DNA from: JAUIGE01 sp045106685
GTDB lineage: Bacteria > Bacteroidota > Bacteroidia > J057
Assembly (NCBI GenBank): GCA_045106685.1
Contig: JBGCFB010000053.1
Span: 1-42,854 of the forward strand
Direction of reading: 5' to 3'
DNA: 42,854 nucleotides
The notes under the pieces: generated by a model
Database searches by the model: none
What the model was told of the DNA's origin: nothing
Seen by the model: the letters and a program-made list of their open reading frames with translations, nothing else
Shown here: piece by piece, positions 8,201 to 15,965 of the stretch
How the letters are laid out: every line of letters starts with the position of its first letter
How positions within the stretch are numbered: the stretch's first letter is position 1
Position numbers and translations under genes: made by a program

Positions 8201-8920
8201 AATATACATCTTGGGACGAGCATCGGTAAGGGGAAAAAGGTGCTGTTTCCATGACATTTTACCATCCGTAGGATCAACGGCAAGTAATGGATAATGCCCT
8301 ATGAGGAGGATGTTTTTATCGGAAGCCTCTCGCAAGATATCTTCCATTTCTTCATAAAAATCGCGTTCAGTAATAATATCACAAGCGACATCGACGGCCG
8401 TAGGTTTGTCGTAAGGGTGATTCCACCATTGGGTCTGAATAAACACCATGCGAAGCGTGGCGCCCTTATCATACACAACCGGACCCGGACAGCCGTTTTG
8501 AATAGGCCAGGTTACACGTGGAAGTTTCCAGGAGGAAACCAGTTTTTCCAGGTTCTGGACCATGATCCAACCTTGTGGGCCTGAGGTCTGCCAGTCTCTA
8601 TCGCCAGGCACTATGAAAATATGCGCGCGCTCGTCTTGTGTCAGTGTCGTTAGCCAAAGATTTAGGCGTAGCGAATCATCGGGATGGATGCTCCCGTTTT
8701 CCTTTTTTGAAACGACATCGCCATTGAGGATGATAATATATTCGACGCCAGGCTGCTGACGCATATTGAGCGCAAATGCAGCAAGCGTCTCCGGCCCCTC
8801 AGGTAGGTCAACTAGATTCCCTACGACAAACACTTTAGGATCGCTTCCAGGGTTATACTGACCAAAGGTTGTTAATCCAGATACCACACATAATATCAAC
8901 ACTATAAATCGAACTCTCAT
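5210..8920 (-). CDS. Outer-membrane BamA-like barrel fused to phosphoesterase-like and kinase-like domains
   Basis: 1236 residues with signal peptide (residues 1-21, ending TTFGQ). Residues ~27-345 resemble a calcineurin-like phosphoesterase, but metal ligands are degenerate: NGD (66-68), GDRDW (106-110, where GNHD is normal), GHYP (208-211), AGHSNN (288-293, where GHxH is normal). Residues ~430-760 look like a FAM20/CotH/HipA-type kinase: GGGFQTKSL (457-465), FRSVDKD (476-482), catalytic-loop-like WDRHGDN (610-616) and metal-loop-like RDRDQVF (633-639). Residues ~800-840 carry GLNGND / GGTGAD motifs. The C-terminal ~340 residues are a surface-antigen/BamA-type barrel with NLRGYFRNRF (1136-1145). 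Function is unknown; periplasmic phosphotransfer or lipid handling are guesses. The kinase assignment is my motif reading and needs a profile search. Confidence 0.8.
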   Translation of the reverse strand: MRVRFIVLILCVVSGLTTFGQYNPGSDPKVFVVGNLVDLPEGPETLAAFALNMRQQPGVEYIIILNGDVVSKKENGSIHPDDSLRLNLWLTTLTQDERAHIFIVPGDRDWQTSGPQGWIMVQNLEKLVSSWKLPRVTWPIQNGCPGPVVYDKGATLRMVFIQTQWWNHPYDKPTAVDVACDIITERDFYEEMEDILREASDKNILLIGHYPLLAVDPTDGKMSWKQHLFPLTDARPKMYIPLPVFGTIYASMRQNVGQPKDLINARFDPFRKELLDQIRQNGQVIYLAGHSNNMQLLQVEDNYLLNAGSIGRVSFMGKDPNLRYRAAARGFAEVAFKSNGDVFANFYQYKNKTGFALDDSVFLFQSACDPDRVAVPDEVPFNQTFGFCGDQPFGTGAGFTYYDSTAEVQAGSQYKAGFVKRFLLGKHYRSAWTTPVPVQYINLDTAKGGLELVKIGGGFQTKSLRLKSPSGAAYNFRSVDKDPSRMVNYDLRQTVVATVLRDHTSTMYPYGTMITDPLMDALGILHPKPKPYLMPPDARLGPYAGQYAHLLGMLETYPAGPKPGVPGFANADKVYGSFGMLRRRYNDLARSPDQQAYMRARLFDMWVGDWDRHGDNWKWAYYKQNRLTLPIPRDRDQVFSRWDGFFTRIADWRFVRPEIEHFGKKRPDIVGLSYAARHLDRLLLNERTADDWVSAAADFQQTIDSATVIQAVSVLPDTLRAQDSAYLVSRLLDRLDHMQGYAIRLSKILDKKVDVVADNGVNRFVVTRLENGEVEVEIFQEGDDIASWKRTFDPKQTREIRLFGLNGNDAFELGSNGKRVKAPIRIRVIGGTGADTVRETSVLKPFAKHTAVYEKDEGARFEMSNTAHFRSPPNVDAYHYNRQAHKPNMWYPAPLIGYNRDDFFLLSIGAKYVAQAYGKEPYGNKHVARLTTATNSGAYGLSYKGQFRHVMHKWDLTLDVNIDRPSRYVYYFGLGNESTKSDSLFENDFYRTRYNSQRFRLGLLREFAKRSKFHLTLAYEDNEPQLDNEGVMGLPENQELVGRDRANFIRLRGELDLDFRDNKGLPRKGTRLLASETIGFIMNERDRPYGVFRLEGEAYATAFGSRPLTLGLRAGGGTTFGPVPFYHLFYLGHGNNLRGYFRNRFTGTGVAFANSELRWEPFRVRGLTSPLSAGVKVFADVGRVFLRPEESQRWHFGYGFGVFIVPYKENFTLSATLGYSVEETSFIRFGFGVPFR

Positions 8921-8944
8921 CTATGCTAAAAATTAAAGATAGCT

Positions 8945-9204
8945 ATTTAGCTCTTGGCTGTTGGCGGTTAGCTTTTGGCCGGAGCAGCATGTTTTCATTA
9001 AGCATTATCACGATTGGGGTTGCTGCCACCTCTGTCAGCGCTTTACCACAATGCTTAAAGCGCTGACAGAGGTTAGCAACCGATACAAAACTAACTGTGA
9101 TAATCATTATTTTAATAGAGTTTTCTTTCTCTTCATTTTTCAAAAATGTGGATACTGTGCTCTTCTTAAAGCCAAACGCCTACAGCTAGTAGCCAATAGC
9201 CTAA
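8945..9204. repeat. Class 3 paired-arm repeat enclosing a large hairpin
   Basis: Left arm 8950-8985 (ends ttagcttttggccgga, shared with the copy at 18604) and right arm 9167-9204 (taaagccaaacgcc ... gtagccaatagcct). The arms are partly complementary. A separate 100-bp hairpin lies between them. Nothing coding is credible in 8921-9208. Confidence 0.65.
9004..9104. other. Large nested hairpin, possible MITE-like element
   Basis: Three nested stems: attatcac (9004-9011) / gtgataat (9097-9104); ggttgct (9018-9024) / agcaacc (9075-9081); and a perfect 18-bp stem acctctgtcagcgcttta (9028-9045) / taaagcgctgacagaggt (9056-9073) with a 10-base loop. No T-run follows on the minus strand, so it is not an ordinary terminator of the rRNA methyltransferase gene upstream of it. 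Confidence 0.8.
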
Positions 9205-9208
9205 ACAA

Positions 9209-10396
9209 TTATAAAACTTTTAAAACCAAACCTTTAAGATACTGCCCTTCCGGATGAAACAAACTTACGGGATGGTCAGAAGGCTGAGAGAGACGATGCA
9301 AAATCTGTACTTCACGGCCACACTCAAGAGCTGCTGCCATCACCGTGTTTTGGAACAAAAGCGTGTTTACTACCTGCGAGCAAGAGAAGGTAAATAAAAT
9401 CCCTCCTGGCTTCAGCGCCTTTATTCCTGCAATGTTCAATCGCTTATAGCCAATCACAGCGCGGTGACGCGATTTGATGTTCTTGGCATATGCTGGTGGA
9501 TCGAGGATGATGGTATCGTAGGGCTCTTCATTTTCTTTCAAAAAAGCGAGTACATCGCTCGTATGCGCGTGATGCTCACCTGTTGATTCATTGAGAGCGA
9601 TATTCTGCTCGCACAGTTCCATCGCGCCGGCAGAAGCATCGACGGAGTCTACATGACTGGCGCCAGCAGCGAGGCTATACACAGAAAAGCCACCTGTGTA
9701 ACAAAACGTATTGAGCACTCGCTTTCCTTCGCTGTAGCGCCTAAGCAGATCGCGATTATCCCGCTGATCCAGGAAGAAGCCTGTTTTTTGCCCTTTTTCC
9801 CAATCTACCAAAAAACGATATCCATGCTCAGAAACCTCCATCGGAACCGATGCTTCTCCATAGAGGTAAGCGTTTTCCACATCCATTCCATAATCCTTGG
9901 GCAGCTTCTTTGCACTCACATCATAGACGGCAGTGAGGCGATCACCAAGGCATGCTTTCAGCGCATCTGTGATCATATGACGTGCCTTATGCATCCCAAT
10001 GCTATGGGCTTGCACCACGGCTACACCATTGTACATATCGATAATAAGACCAGGCAATCCATCACCTTCCGCATGGATAAGTCGGTAGGCATTGGTTTCC
10101 GTTGAATCGGCTAATTGCAAATTGGTGCGGAGGTCCAGGGCACGCTGTATTTTCGCATTCCAAAAGGCCGCGTCAGGCTCGACTTGTGAAAAGGCAAATA
10201 GCCGTGCGGTGATATTCCCCTGATGGTAATGCCCCGTTGCAAGCACGGTTCCTTGCTTATTGGCGATCCAGACGGTGTCGCCATCTTTGGGGTCGCCTTC
10301 GGCATGGTGAATGGCTCCAGAAAAAACCCAAGGGTGCATGCGTCGAATGGCAGCATCTTTGCCCTTGTTTAGAATAAGACGGGGAAATTCATTCAT
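9209..10396 (-). CDS. rlmI: Class I SAM-dependent rRNA methyltransferase, RlmI family
   Basis: 395 residues, normal for the family that makes 5-methylcytosine in 23S rRNA (position 1962 in E. coli). An N-terminal PUA domain starts at once (LILNKGKDAAIRRMHPWVFS). The catalytic half has GQKTGFFLDQRDNR, SAM-binding VLNTFCYTGGFSVYSLAAGA, the LDPPAYAKN loop and the SCS catalytic cysteine motif near the C-terminus. ATG 10396 is preferred because it places PUA at the N-terminus; the open frame upstream overlaps lpxH. It is divergent from lpxH with only 37 bp between start codons. The exact target base in this organism is assumed by homology. Confidence 0.9.
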   Translation of the reverse strand: MNEFPRLILNKGKDAAIRRMHPWVFSGAIHHAEGDPKDGDTVWIANKQGTVLATGHYHQGNITARLFAFSQVEPDAAFWNAKIQRALDLRTNLQLADSTETNAYRLIHAEGDGLPGLIIDMYNGVAVVQAHSIGMHKARHMITDALKACLGDRLTAVYDVSAKKLPKDYGMDVENAYLYGEASVPMEVSEHGYRFLVDWEKGQKTGFFLDQRDNRDLLRRYSEGKRVLNTFCYTGGFSVYSLAAGASHVDSVDASAGAMELCEQNIALNESTGEHHAHTSDVLAFLKENEEPYDTIILDPPAYAKNIKSRHRAVIGYKRLNIAGIKALKPGGILFTFSCSQVVNTLLFQNTVMAAALECGREVQILHRLSQPSDHPVSLFHPEGQYLKGLVLKVL

Positions 10397-10433
10397 GCAT
10401 GCAAAAGAAACATATTTTTCCCTTCTTTGCCCC

Positions 10434-11186
10434 ATGCGCGACACCATCTATATCGCTTCTGACATGCACTTCGGTGCTCCCGACGCTGCCACAAGCCGCG
10501 AGCGGGAACGACGCTTTGTAGCCTGGCTTGATCATATTAAGCCTTCCGTGAAGGAGCTGTGGCTTCTGGGGGACCTTTTTGACTTTTGGTTTGAGTACAA
10601 AAGAGCTGTTCCAAAAGGCCATTTACGCTTTTTGGGGAAATTGGCAGAGCTCGCGGATGCGGGCATTCCGATTCACATTTTTGTGGGGAATCACGACCTC
10701 TGGTTTGGGGATTATTTGGTAGAAGAAATAGGAGCCACGGTTTACCGCAAACCGCAAATGCGAAGCTGGCATGGAAAGCAGTTTTATCTTGCGCATGGCG
10801 ACGGCCTTGGGCCTGGCGATCATGGCTACAAGCTTATGAAGGCTGTGTTCACTAACCCACTTTGTAAGTGGCTTTTCGCAAGACTTCATCCTAATTTTGG
10901 CATTGGGCTGGCAAGCTTTTTTTCACATACCTCCCTTAAAGCAAATCCCAAAAAAGCGACTCCCCTGGTTCCTGAGAAGGAATTTCTCTACCAGCATGTC
11001 CGCGATGTACTTCCTGCTCACCCTGAGTTAGACTACTTTGTTTTTGGTCATCGCCACCATTTTCATCAAACAGAAATAGCACCTGGAAAGCAACTTATTT
11101 ACCTCGGAGACTGGATGCAGTTTGATTCCTATTTGGAGATTTCGGGAGAAGGAGTTTTATTAAAAAAATGGCTTCGCGGCTTTTAG
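10434..11186 (+). CDS. lpxH: UDP-2,3-diacylglucosamine diphosphatase
   Basis: 250 residues. Hydrolyses UDP-2,3-diacylglucosamine to lipid X, an inner-membrane-associated step of lipid A synthesis. All calcineurin-fold metal motifs are present in order: SDMHFG, LGDLFDFW, VGNHDLW, AHGDGLG and FGHRHH. GDxFDxW is characteristic of LpxH. ATG 10434 is chosen because the D-x-H strand (MRDTIYIASDMHFG) begins there; the longer open frame upstream runs antisense through the start of rlmI. It ends convergent with alkaline phosphatase across a class 3 repeat. Confidence 0.92.
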   Translation: MRDTIYIASDMHFGAPDAATSRERERRFVAWLDHIKPSVKELWLLGDLFDFWFEYKRAVPKGHLRFLGKLAELADAGIPIHIFVGNHDLWFGDYLVEEIGATVYRKPQMRSWHGKQFYLAHGDGLGPGDHGYKLMKAVFTNPLCKWLFARLHPNFGIGLASFFSHTSLKANPKKATPLVPEKEFLYQHVRDVLPAHPELDYFVFGHRHHFHQTEIAPGKQLIYLGDWMQFDSYLEISGEGVLLKKWLRGF

Positions 11187-11286
11187 CTTTTGGCTACTAG
11201 CTTCTGGCCAGAAAAAAAATTATGCAATTTTATAAATAGGAGCTATTCGCCCTAAAGCCAGTAGCCGGAAGCAGGCAGCCAGAAAC
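11187..11286. repeat. Class 3 paired-arm repeat between convergent genes
   Basis: Left arm ttagcttttggctactagc...tctggccaga, A-run and A/T spacer, right arm aaagccagtagccggaagc...cagccag. The 10-bp palindrome tctggccaga is followed by a run of A. It probably ends both converging transcripts. Confidence 0.65.
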
Positions 11287-11294
11287 CTCCCAAA

Positions 11295-12374
11295 TTATTT
11301 CCACCCATAGGCAGCCATCATCTTCTTATAAATTTCAGTATTGTCATAAATACCGCCAAAGGCTTCAGCCCCAGGGCCGAAGGCAAATACAGGCACCATC
11401 GCAGCGGAGTGTCCACCTGTAGTAAAATCACCTACCACAACGCGATCTTCGAGACTTCCTCCCTCAACAGCAAAGCCGCCAGTCTCATGATCAGCAGTGA
11501 TAATAACGAGGGTGTTTCCATCCTCTTCAGCAAAATCGAAAATCTTCCCAATCGTACGGTTAAAATCGAGAACCTCATCCACGATGTAGTCTTTGTCATT
11601 GGCATGACCTCCCCAGTCGATTTGTGAGCCTTCGATCATCATAAAAAAGCCTTTCTCATTTTGATTGAGGCGTTCAGCAGCAAACTCGGCAGCTATCTGC
11701 AAAAAACGGCCTCTTCCAGCCTCAACTGAAGGAAGGTGATCATCGTCTTGCAATACAAGAATTTTATTTCCCAGTGCCTTTTTGCGCGCCTTATTTACTT
11801 TGGTAAAATACTCATAGCCGTGAGCCTGCAAGGTATCTAAGAGTGCTTTTCCGTCTTTACGCTTTTCAAAAAAGCGTCGTCCTCCGCCAATAGCGATATC
11901 TACTTCTTCATCCATGAAGTCAAGGGTAATGTCTTCGTACATGGAGCGATTTGTGCGATGCGCATAGAACGCCGCAGGCGTAGCATGCTGGATATAAGAG
12001 GTAGCCACAATGCCAGTCGAAAGGCCTTTCCCATGAGCAACTTCAAGGATCGTAGGCAGCTTTTTATTACTAAAAGGATGAACTGCCAAAGCACCATTAT
12101 AGGTCTTTTCGCCACATGCAAAAGCAGTAGCCCCGGCAGCAGAATCAGTGATCAGATCATCATAGGAAAAGGTCTTGCTCAGCCCTATATGCTTACATCT
12201 ACTTAGCTCCAGGTCTCCACCATTTACTACCAAACCTGCGGTGAGCTGAGAAATCCCCATCCCATCGCCGATCATCAAAATGATATTTTTAGGTTTATGT
12301 CCTTCAGGTTGTGCTGATCTGAATCCTCCCAGTAGAGGCCAAAGGCACAATAACACACACAGATATTTCTTCAT
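11295..12374 (-). CDS. Alkaline phosphatase, PhoA superfamily
   Basis: 359 residues with signal peptide (first ~20 residues); periplasmic or secreted phosphomonoesterase. Key motifs: IGDGMG (metal), TDSAAGATAFACG with nucleophile Ser78, IEGSQIDWGGHAND (metal ligands), ADHETGG and GGHSAAMVPVFAFGPGA near the C-terminus. Length fits the compact bacterial enzymes. No Pho-box-like site was recognised. The class 2 repeat lies immediately upstream, so any promoter is inside or next to it. The substrate in vivo is unspecified phosphate esters. Confidence 0.93.
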   Translation of the reverse strand: MKKYLCVLLCLWPLLGGFRSAQPEGHKPKNIILMIGDGMGISQLTAGLVVNGGDLELSRCKHIGLSKTFSYDDLITDSAAGATAFACGEKTYNGALAVHPFSNKKLPTILEVAHGKGLSTGIVATSYIQHATPAAFYAHRTNRSMYEDITLDFMDEEVDIAIGGGRRFFEKRKDGKALLDTLQAHGYEYFTKVNKARKKALGNKILVLQDDDHLPSVEAGRGRFLQIAAEFAAERLNQNEKGFFMMIEGSQIDWGGHANDKDYIVDEVLDFNRTIGKIFDFAEEDGNTLVIITADHETGGFAVEGGSLEDRVVVGDFTTGGHSAAMVPVFAFGPGAEAFGGIYDNTEIYKKMMAAYGWK

Positions 12375-12398
12375 AAAACATTTCAGCTTTGGTTTTTC

Positions 12399-12473
12399 CG
12401 ATTTGATAATTTGATGATTAATGATTAGCTGATTATTTCCATTATCAAATTAACTAATCATTAAATCAGCTAA
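12399..12473. repeat. Class 2 A/T-rich repeat, copy B
   Basis: Left half atgattagctgatt and right half aatcagctaatca can pair over about 13 bp, separated by an A/T-rich spacer containing ttatcaaattaactaatcat. It fills the gap between the DUF5723-like gene and alkaline phosphatase. Confidence 0.7.
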
Positions 12474-13724
12474 TCAAAAACCGAGGGCTAAGCCAAGGTG
12501 GCCACGAAGGCCGCCATTTGATTGAAGGGCCAAACCCACTATATTTTGAAATTCACCTACCAGATCTAAGTGAAATCCTTTCTTACTATGCAAATGTAAC
12601 GCGCCAAGGCCTCCGAAACCATACGTTTCCGTACCGCCTACAAAAGCTTGTGCACCTAAACTAAGTACTTTCCCGTGTCTTTGATAGCCCACAACAGCCA
12701 TAGGCTGACGCCCTCCAGGCGCGAAATCGCCGATTCCACCCAATAGCTGCACAAACACAATCCGGCCCTTTTTCAATTCATACTGAACACCAATCTGTCC
12801 ACGCGCCGGAAGCGCATGCGAGTATGTCCCATTCGTTGAATCAGGAAAGAGGCTTCTGCGAAGTGTGTCTTCCAGTTGGATGTCAGGAATACCACCATCT
12901 ACGAGATCATTCAGGTTGATGCCTCGAAAGTCTACTTGCGTATTATTCACTACCTCCCGCACATCCCAACTCATCGTTCCCAGGTCGAAGATATTAGCAT
13001 GCAGTTTCAGCTTCTTTCCAACTGGCATTTCAAAACTAAGGTCTACACCTAGACCAGAACCGTCGCCTGTGGATTCATACAGTGCATAGTTTGCGTCAAG
13101 GGTAAGTTGGGTTCCGTCTTCAGCGGTAAATAGACCATACTCAAACTGGTCAAGTGCCGTCATACGCCGCCCCATAAGGTAATGAGCGCGAACACCCAGC
13201 TTTGCCTTACCAAGACGAACAGCCGTACCCAGACTCAACCTGTCAGCTTCAAGATTATGATAACCAAGGTTGTCCTCCACACGCTCACCGGCGAAAACCG
13301 CATTGCCGCGTAGGAGTAATTCCAATGAACGAGCATCATTGAAGGTCAGTCCATAATTTCTGTAGCGATCTACCCCCACAGAAAAAGGAATTTTACCAAG
13401 GCGGCCTGCGATCATGATCGGGCCGAAATTATCGGCATAATAGAATCGGTTATCGTCACCCATGCGACCCAGAATAACCTGCTTCTCATCATTATCGATA
13501 AAGCCGTCATTTTGCAAATACAGATCAAGCAAGCCAGCACTTCCGACTAGACCCAAAGAGGCATTGCCGTGAATAGAAATCCCTGGCAGGGAGGAGTCAG
13601 CGAGTGCGGCAGGGTGGACTGCGAGTTGCAATACAGGATCAGCAAGCCACTGGCGCTGATTGCTCAATTGTGCCTGGGCAACACTGGCCCAGATGAAGAG
13701 CAGGGAAAAGATTATCGTTCTCAT
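12474..13724 (-). CDS. Predicted outer-membrane beta-barrel protein (DUF5723-like)
   Basis: 416 residues with signal peptide ending ASVAQAQ. The mature part opens like DUF5723 proteins (HPAALADSSLPGISIHGNAS) and continues as alternating amphipathic strands to a C-terminal GHLGLALGF, compatible with a barrel in the outer membrane. Function is not known for this family. Its ATG overlaps the TGA of the lipoprotein gene upstream by 4 bp (13721-13724), so translation is very likely coupled and the products may form an envelope complex. Confidence 0.72.
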   Translation of the reverse strand: MRTIIFSLLFIWASVAQAQLSNQRQWLADPVLQLAVHPAALADSSLPGISIHGNASLGLVGSAGLLDLYLQNDGFIDNDEKQVILGRMGDDNRFYYADNFGPIMIAGRLGKIPFSVGVDRYRNYGLTFNDARSLELLLRGNAVFAGERVEDNLGYHNLEADRLSLGTAVRLGKAKLGVRAHYLMGRRMTALDQFEYGLFTAEDGTQLTLDANYALYESTGDGSGLGVDLSFEMPVGKKLKLHANIFDLGTMSWDVREVVNNTQVDFRGINLNDLVDGGIPDIQLEDTLRRSLFPDSTNGTYSHALPARGQIGVQYELKKGRIVFVQLLGGIGDFAPGGRQPMAVVGYQRHGKVLSLGAQAFVGGTETYGFGGLGALHLHSKKGFHLDLVGEFQNIVGLALQSNGGLRGHLGLALGF

Positions 13725-15838
13725 TCTACGCGGTATGTGAATGCGCCGACCAGATTAGCTTGGAGGCGATAATTATCATAAAAACGGACATTCTCGCCAT
13801 TTGGCTTTGTGTCCAGGGTGTATCGAATTTGGACTGAGGCAGCTTCGTTGATGACTTTTTGGAGCAATTCCTGATCAAATGTAACAGGTATTGCGGTGCG
13901 CACAGCCTCTGTCGTTCTACCAGTAGCAGGATCGACCTGCGCAGCGGCGATTTGTGAATTTTCAGCAAGTGTGGCGATTGGATTTCCCAACGGATCTACA
14001 ATCACTGCCCAGACACGGGCTTCGAGCGGAAACTCATTATCTAAAAGAAGGCGAAGCTCTCCTCCTTGAATTTGAGAAACATCGTCACCCGTGCTCGATG
14101 CAAAATCCAGATCGAGTGTATCGAGGAGCTGTAGGTTCTCAAGACTCCCTTCCAATGGAATTTCTGCTTCAAGAATAACATCAAAGCGGCTATCATTCGT
14201 AGCGAAATCGTCAAAACTTACGCCTCGTGAATCAGGGTTCGTCTGAACTTTAATATTGTATTCTAATTCATTTGGTAACACAGTAAGAAGGTTTGCCAAA
14301 TTAGAGGTTTCATCGTCATAGCGCACAGACGTATATGCAATCCCAAAGGTATCAGGCAAGCTAATGCCCTGAAGCATAAGAGGACCAGCACGCAAAGTTC
14401 CACCCCGGAGATTCACGCGTTCGCCTTGCGCGTTTCGCGCTTCCAGCTTTTGCACATCAAGTGATGCATTCACGCCGAAACTATTGCCTAAAAGAAGACT
14501 TAGCTTAGGTTTTGCAGCAAAAATTCGACTCGCATTAATATTGTCAAACAAATCAATGTTCTCTTTTCCAGAAAACTCAAAAGTCTGTTGTCCAAGATAA
14601 CCCTGAATAAAAGTCGGTTCAATATCCAACAAGCCAAACTTTACATCTACGCTATCCTTCAACCCGATAGTCACCTTATTTCCAGAATAGATAAGATTTA
14701 CCTGAAGACGCTGCTGGACAGCATTGATTCGTTCTCCATTCATTGTAAGGTCCAATGTAAATCCCTCAAGCACAGCATTCTGGCTCTGCACAGATGGTAT
14801 ATTAGGCTGAGCAGGATTTATCTTGAGCTCAACTAATGGTGGAATCCCGTTTCGTTGCGCATTAGGAATTGTATAGGCAAATCCGATCGTATCCTGAATT
14901 GTACTGATAGAATTAGCTTCTAGACGCCCTGACTTGATAATCATTTTTTGCAAAAGAATATCCTGGTAAGGCGCGTCAAAATCATACACGGAAAAGGTGG
15001 TATCATCGACGACAGTTTGATCAGGAAAAACTGCTGTGGCTTGTTCGACTTTAAGGTCAACAGGAAGAATTTCGATTCTCAAATAATCATTAAGATCAAT
15101 CTGGACATTAAATGCTGCTGGGATATCGATGTTGGTAAGGCCACCATTCAAAATTGACTCGATACTCTGCCCACTTACATCATAGTCCTTTGTTACGGTC
15201 TCATTGGTACGAATACGCCTAAACTGGTCGGTGATGATTGGAGGAGGGCCACTGCCATTTTCGACTGTAAAGGAGACATTCTCCAAATCCAGCGGAAGCG
15301 TATTTTCAATCGTTAGTCGAAGAAAGCCGCTTTGAATAATGGCTTCATCAAAAAATGCGCTTGCATCTATGGGTACTGGGCCAGCTGTCAAGCCAGTAAC
15401 CGGAAATGGGAAGCTTGTCACATCGCCATCAGCATCAATAATCGTTTGGCCGATGGTACGCTGGATGGGATCGGTGGAAGCCAGTAACTGGTCAGCAATC
15501 TGCTGGAGTGTAATGCGTTCCTCGATTGGTTCTGAAATCAGCGTCAAGCTATCCAGACGCACAGGAAATCGTGCAACAGTGTCAGAAAATGTGAGTTCGT
15601 CAGTTAGGCGATACAAGGTAAATGTATCTGCAAAAACGACCGAAGCGTAGCCCTGGGCATTATTGGGTTCATACAAACTGTCGGGAACAAGATCCGCAAT
15701 GGACACTTCCCCATAGGCAAGTGGAGTGAGGAGATCGGTGTCCCATGAAACGTTGTTGCGCTTGGCGCAACTCGCTATCGTCAGGACAATGGCACCAAGC
15801 AGGCACCAGGCATACAATCGTGGTTTTAGAGCATTCAT
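13721..15838 (-). CDS. Large lipoprotein of unknown function
   Basis: 705 residues. The N-terminus is a lipoprotein signal with lipobox IASC (cysteine ~24). The rest has no domain I recognise: mostly short beta-rich stretches with repeated phrases on 'free of helix' segments, many Asp/Asn/Thr, probably several beta-sandwich modules (for example around LRLTIENTLPLDLENVSFTV and LRIEILPVDLKV). Probably periplasmic or outer-membrane anchored. I use ATG 15838; the open frame begins 9 bp earlier at a TTG. A TAnnTTTG match (TAGCTTTG, minus strand 15852-15845) lies only 6 bp before this ATG, too close to be a standard promoter. Coupled to the downstream DUF5723-like gene. Confidence 0.75.
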   Translation of the reverse strand: MNALKPRLYAWCLLGAIVLTIASCAKRNNVSWDTDLLTPLAYGEVSIADLVPDSLYEPNNAQGYASVVFADTFTLYRLTDELTFSDTVARFPVRLDSLTLISEPIEERITLQQIADQLLASTDPIQRTIGQTIIDADGDVTSFPFPVTGLTAGPVPIDASAFFDEAIIQSGFLRLTIENTLPLDLENVSFTVENGSGPPPIITDQFRRIRTNETVTKDYDVSGQSIESILNGGLTNIDIPAAFNVQIDLNDYLRIEILPVDLKVEQATAVFPDQTVVDDTTFSVYDFDAPYQDILLQKMIIKSGRLEANSISTIQDTIGFAYTIPNAQRNGIPPLVELKINPAQPNIPSVQSQNAVLEGFTLDLTMNGERINAVQQRLQVNLIYSGNKVTIGLKDSVDVKFGLLDIEPTFIQGYLGQQTFEFSGKENIDLFDNINASRIFAAKPKLSLLLGNSFGVNASLDVQKLEARNAQGERVNLRGGTLRAGPLMLQGISLPDTFGIAYTSVRYDDETSNLANLLTVLPNELEYNIKVQTNPDSRGVSFDDFATNDSRFDVILEAEIPLEGSLENLQLLDTLDLDFASSTGDDVSQIQGGELRLLLDNEFPLEARVWAVIVDPLGNPIATLAENSQIAAAQVDPATGRTTEAVRTAIPVTFDQELLQKVINEAASVQIRYTLDTKPNGENVRFYDNYRLQANLVGAFTYRVE

Positions 15839-15965
15839 ACTTCGCAAAGCTAGACATTTAGAAAAATTCCTCCGCGTATCTGGGGCCCTATTAACGCATT
15901 GCCCTGCGAAAAAGGAAATTATACCCGATGTTTTTTATGAAATTTACCCTTTAAATAAAAGATAT

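Noticed and set aside
9653..10105. 150-codon open frame antisense to rlmI
   Set aside because: It is a shadow of the conserved methyltransferase frame, with no start context or family likeness.
10311..10433. 41-residue extension of LpxH
   Set aside because: It overlaps the start of rlmI on the other strand, and all LpxH motifs lie after ATG 10434.
15726..15965. 80-residue N-terminal extension of the SDR
   Set aside because: It is antisense to the lipoprotein signal sequence and unlike SDR N-termini; the Rossmann motif follows ATG 15966 directly.
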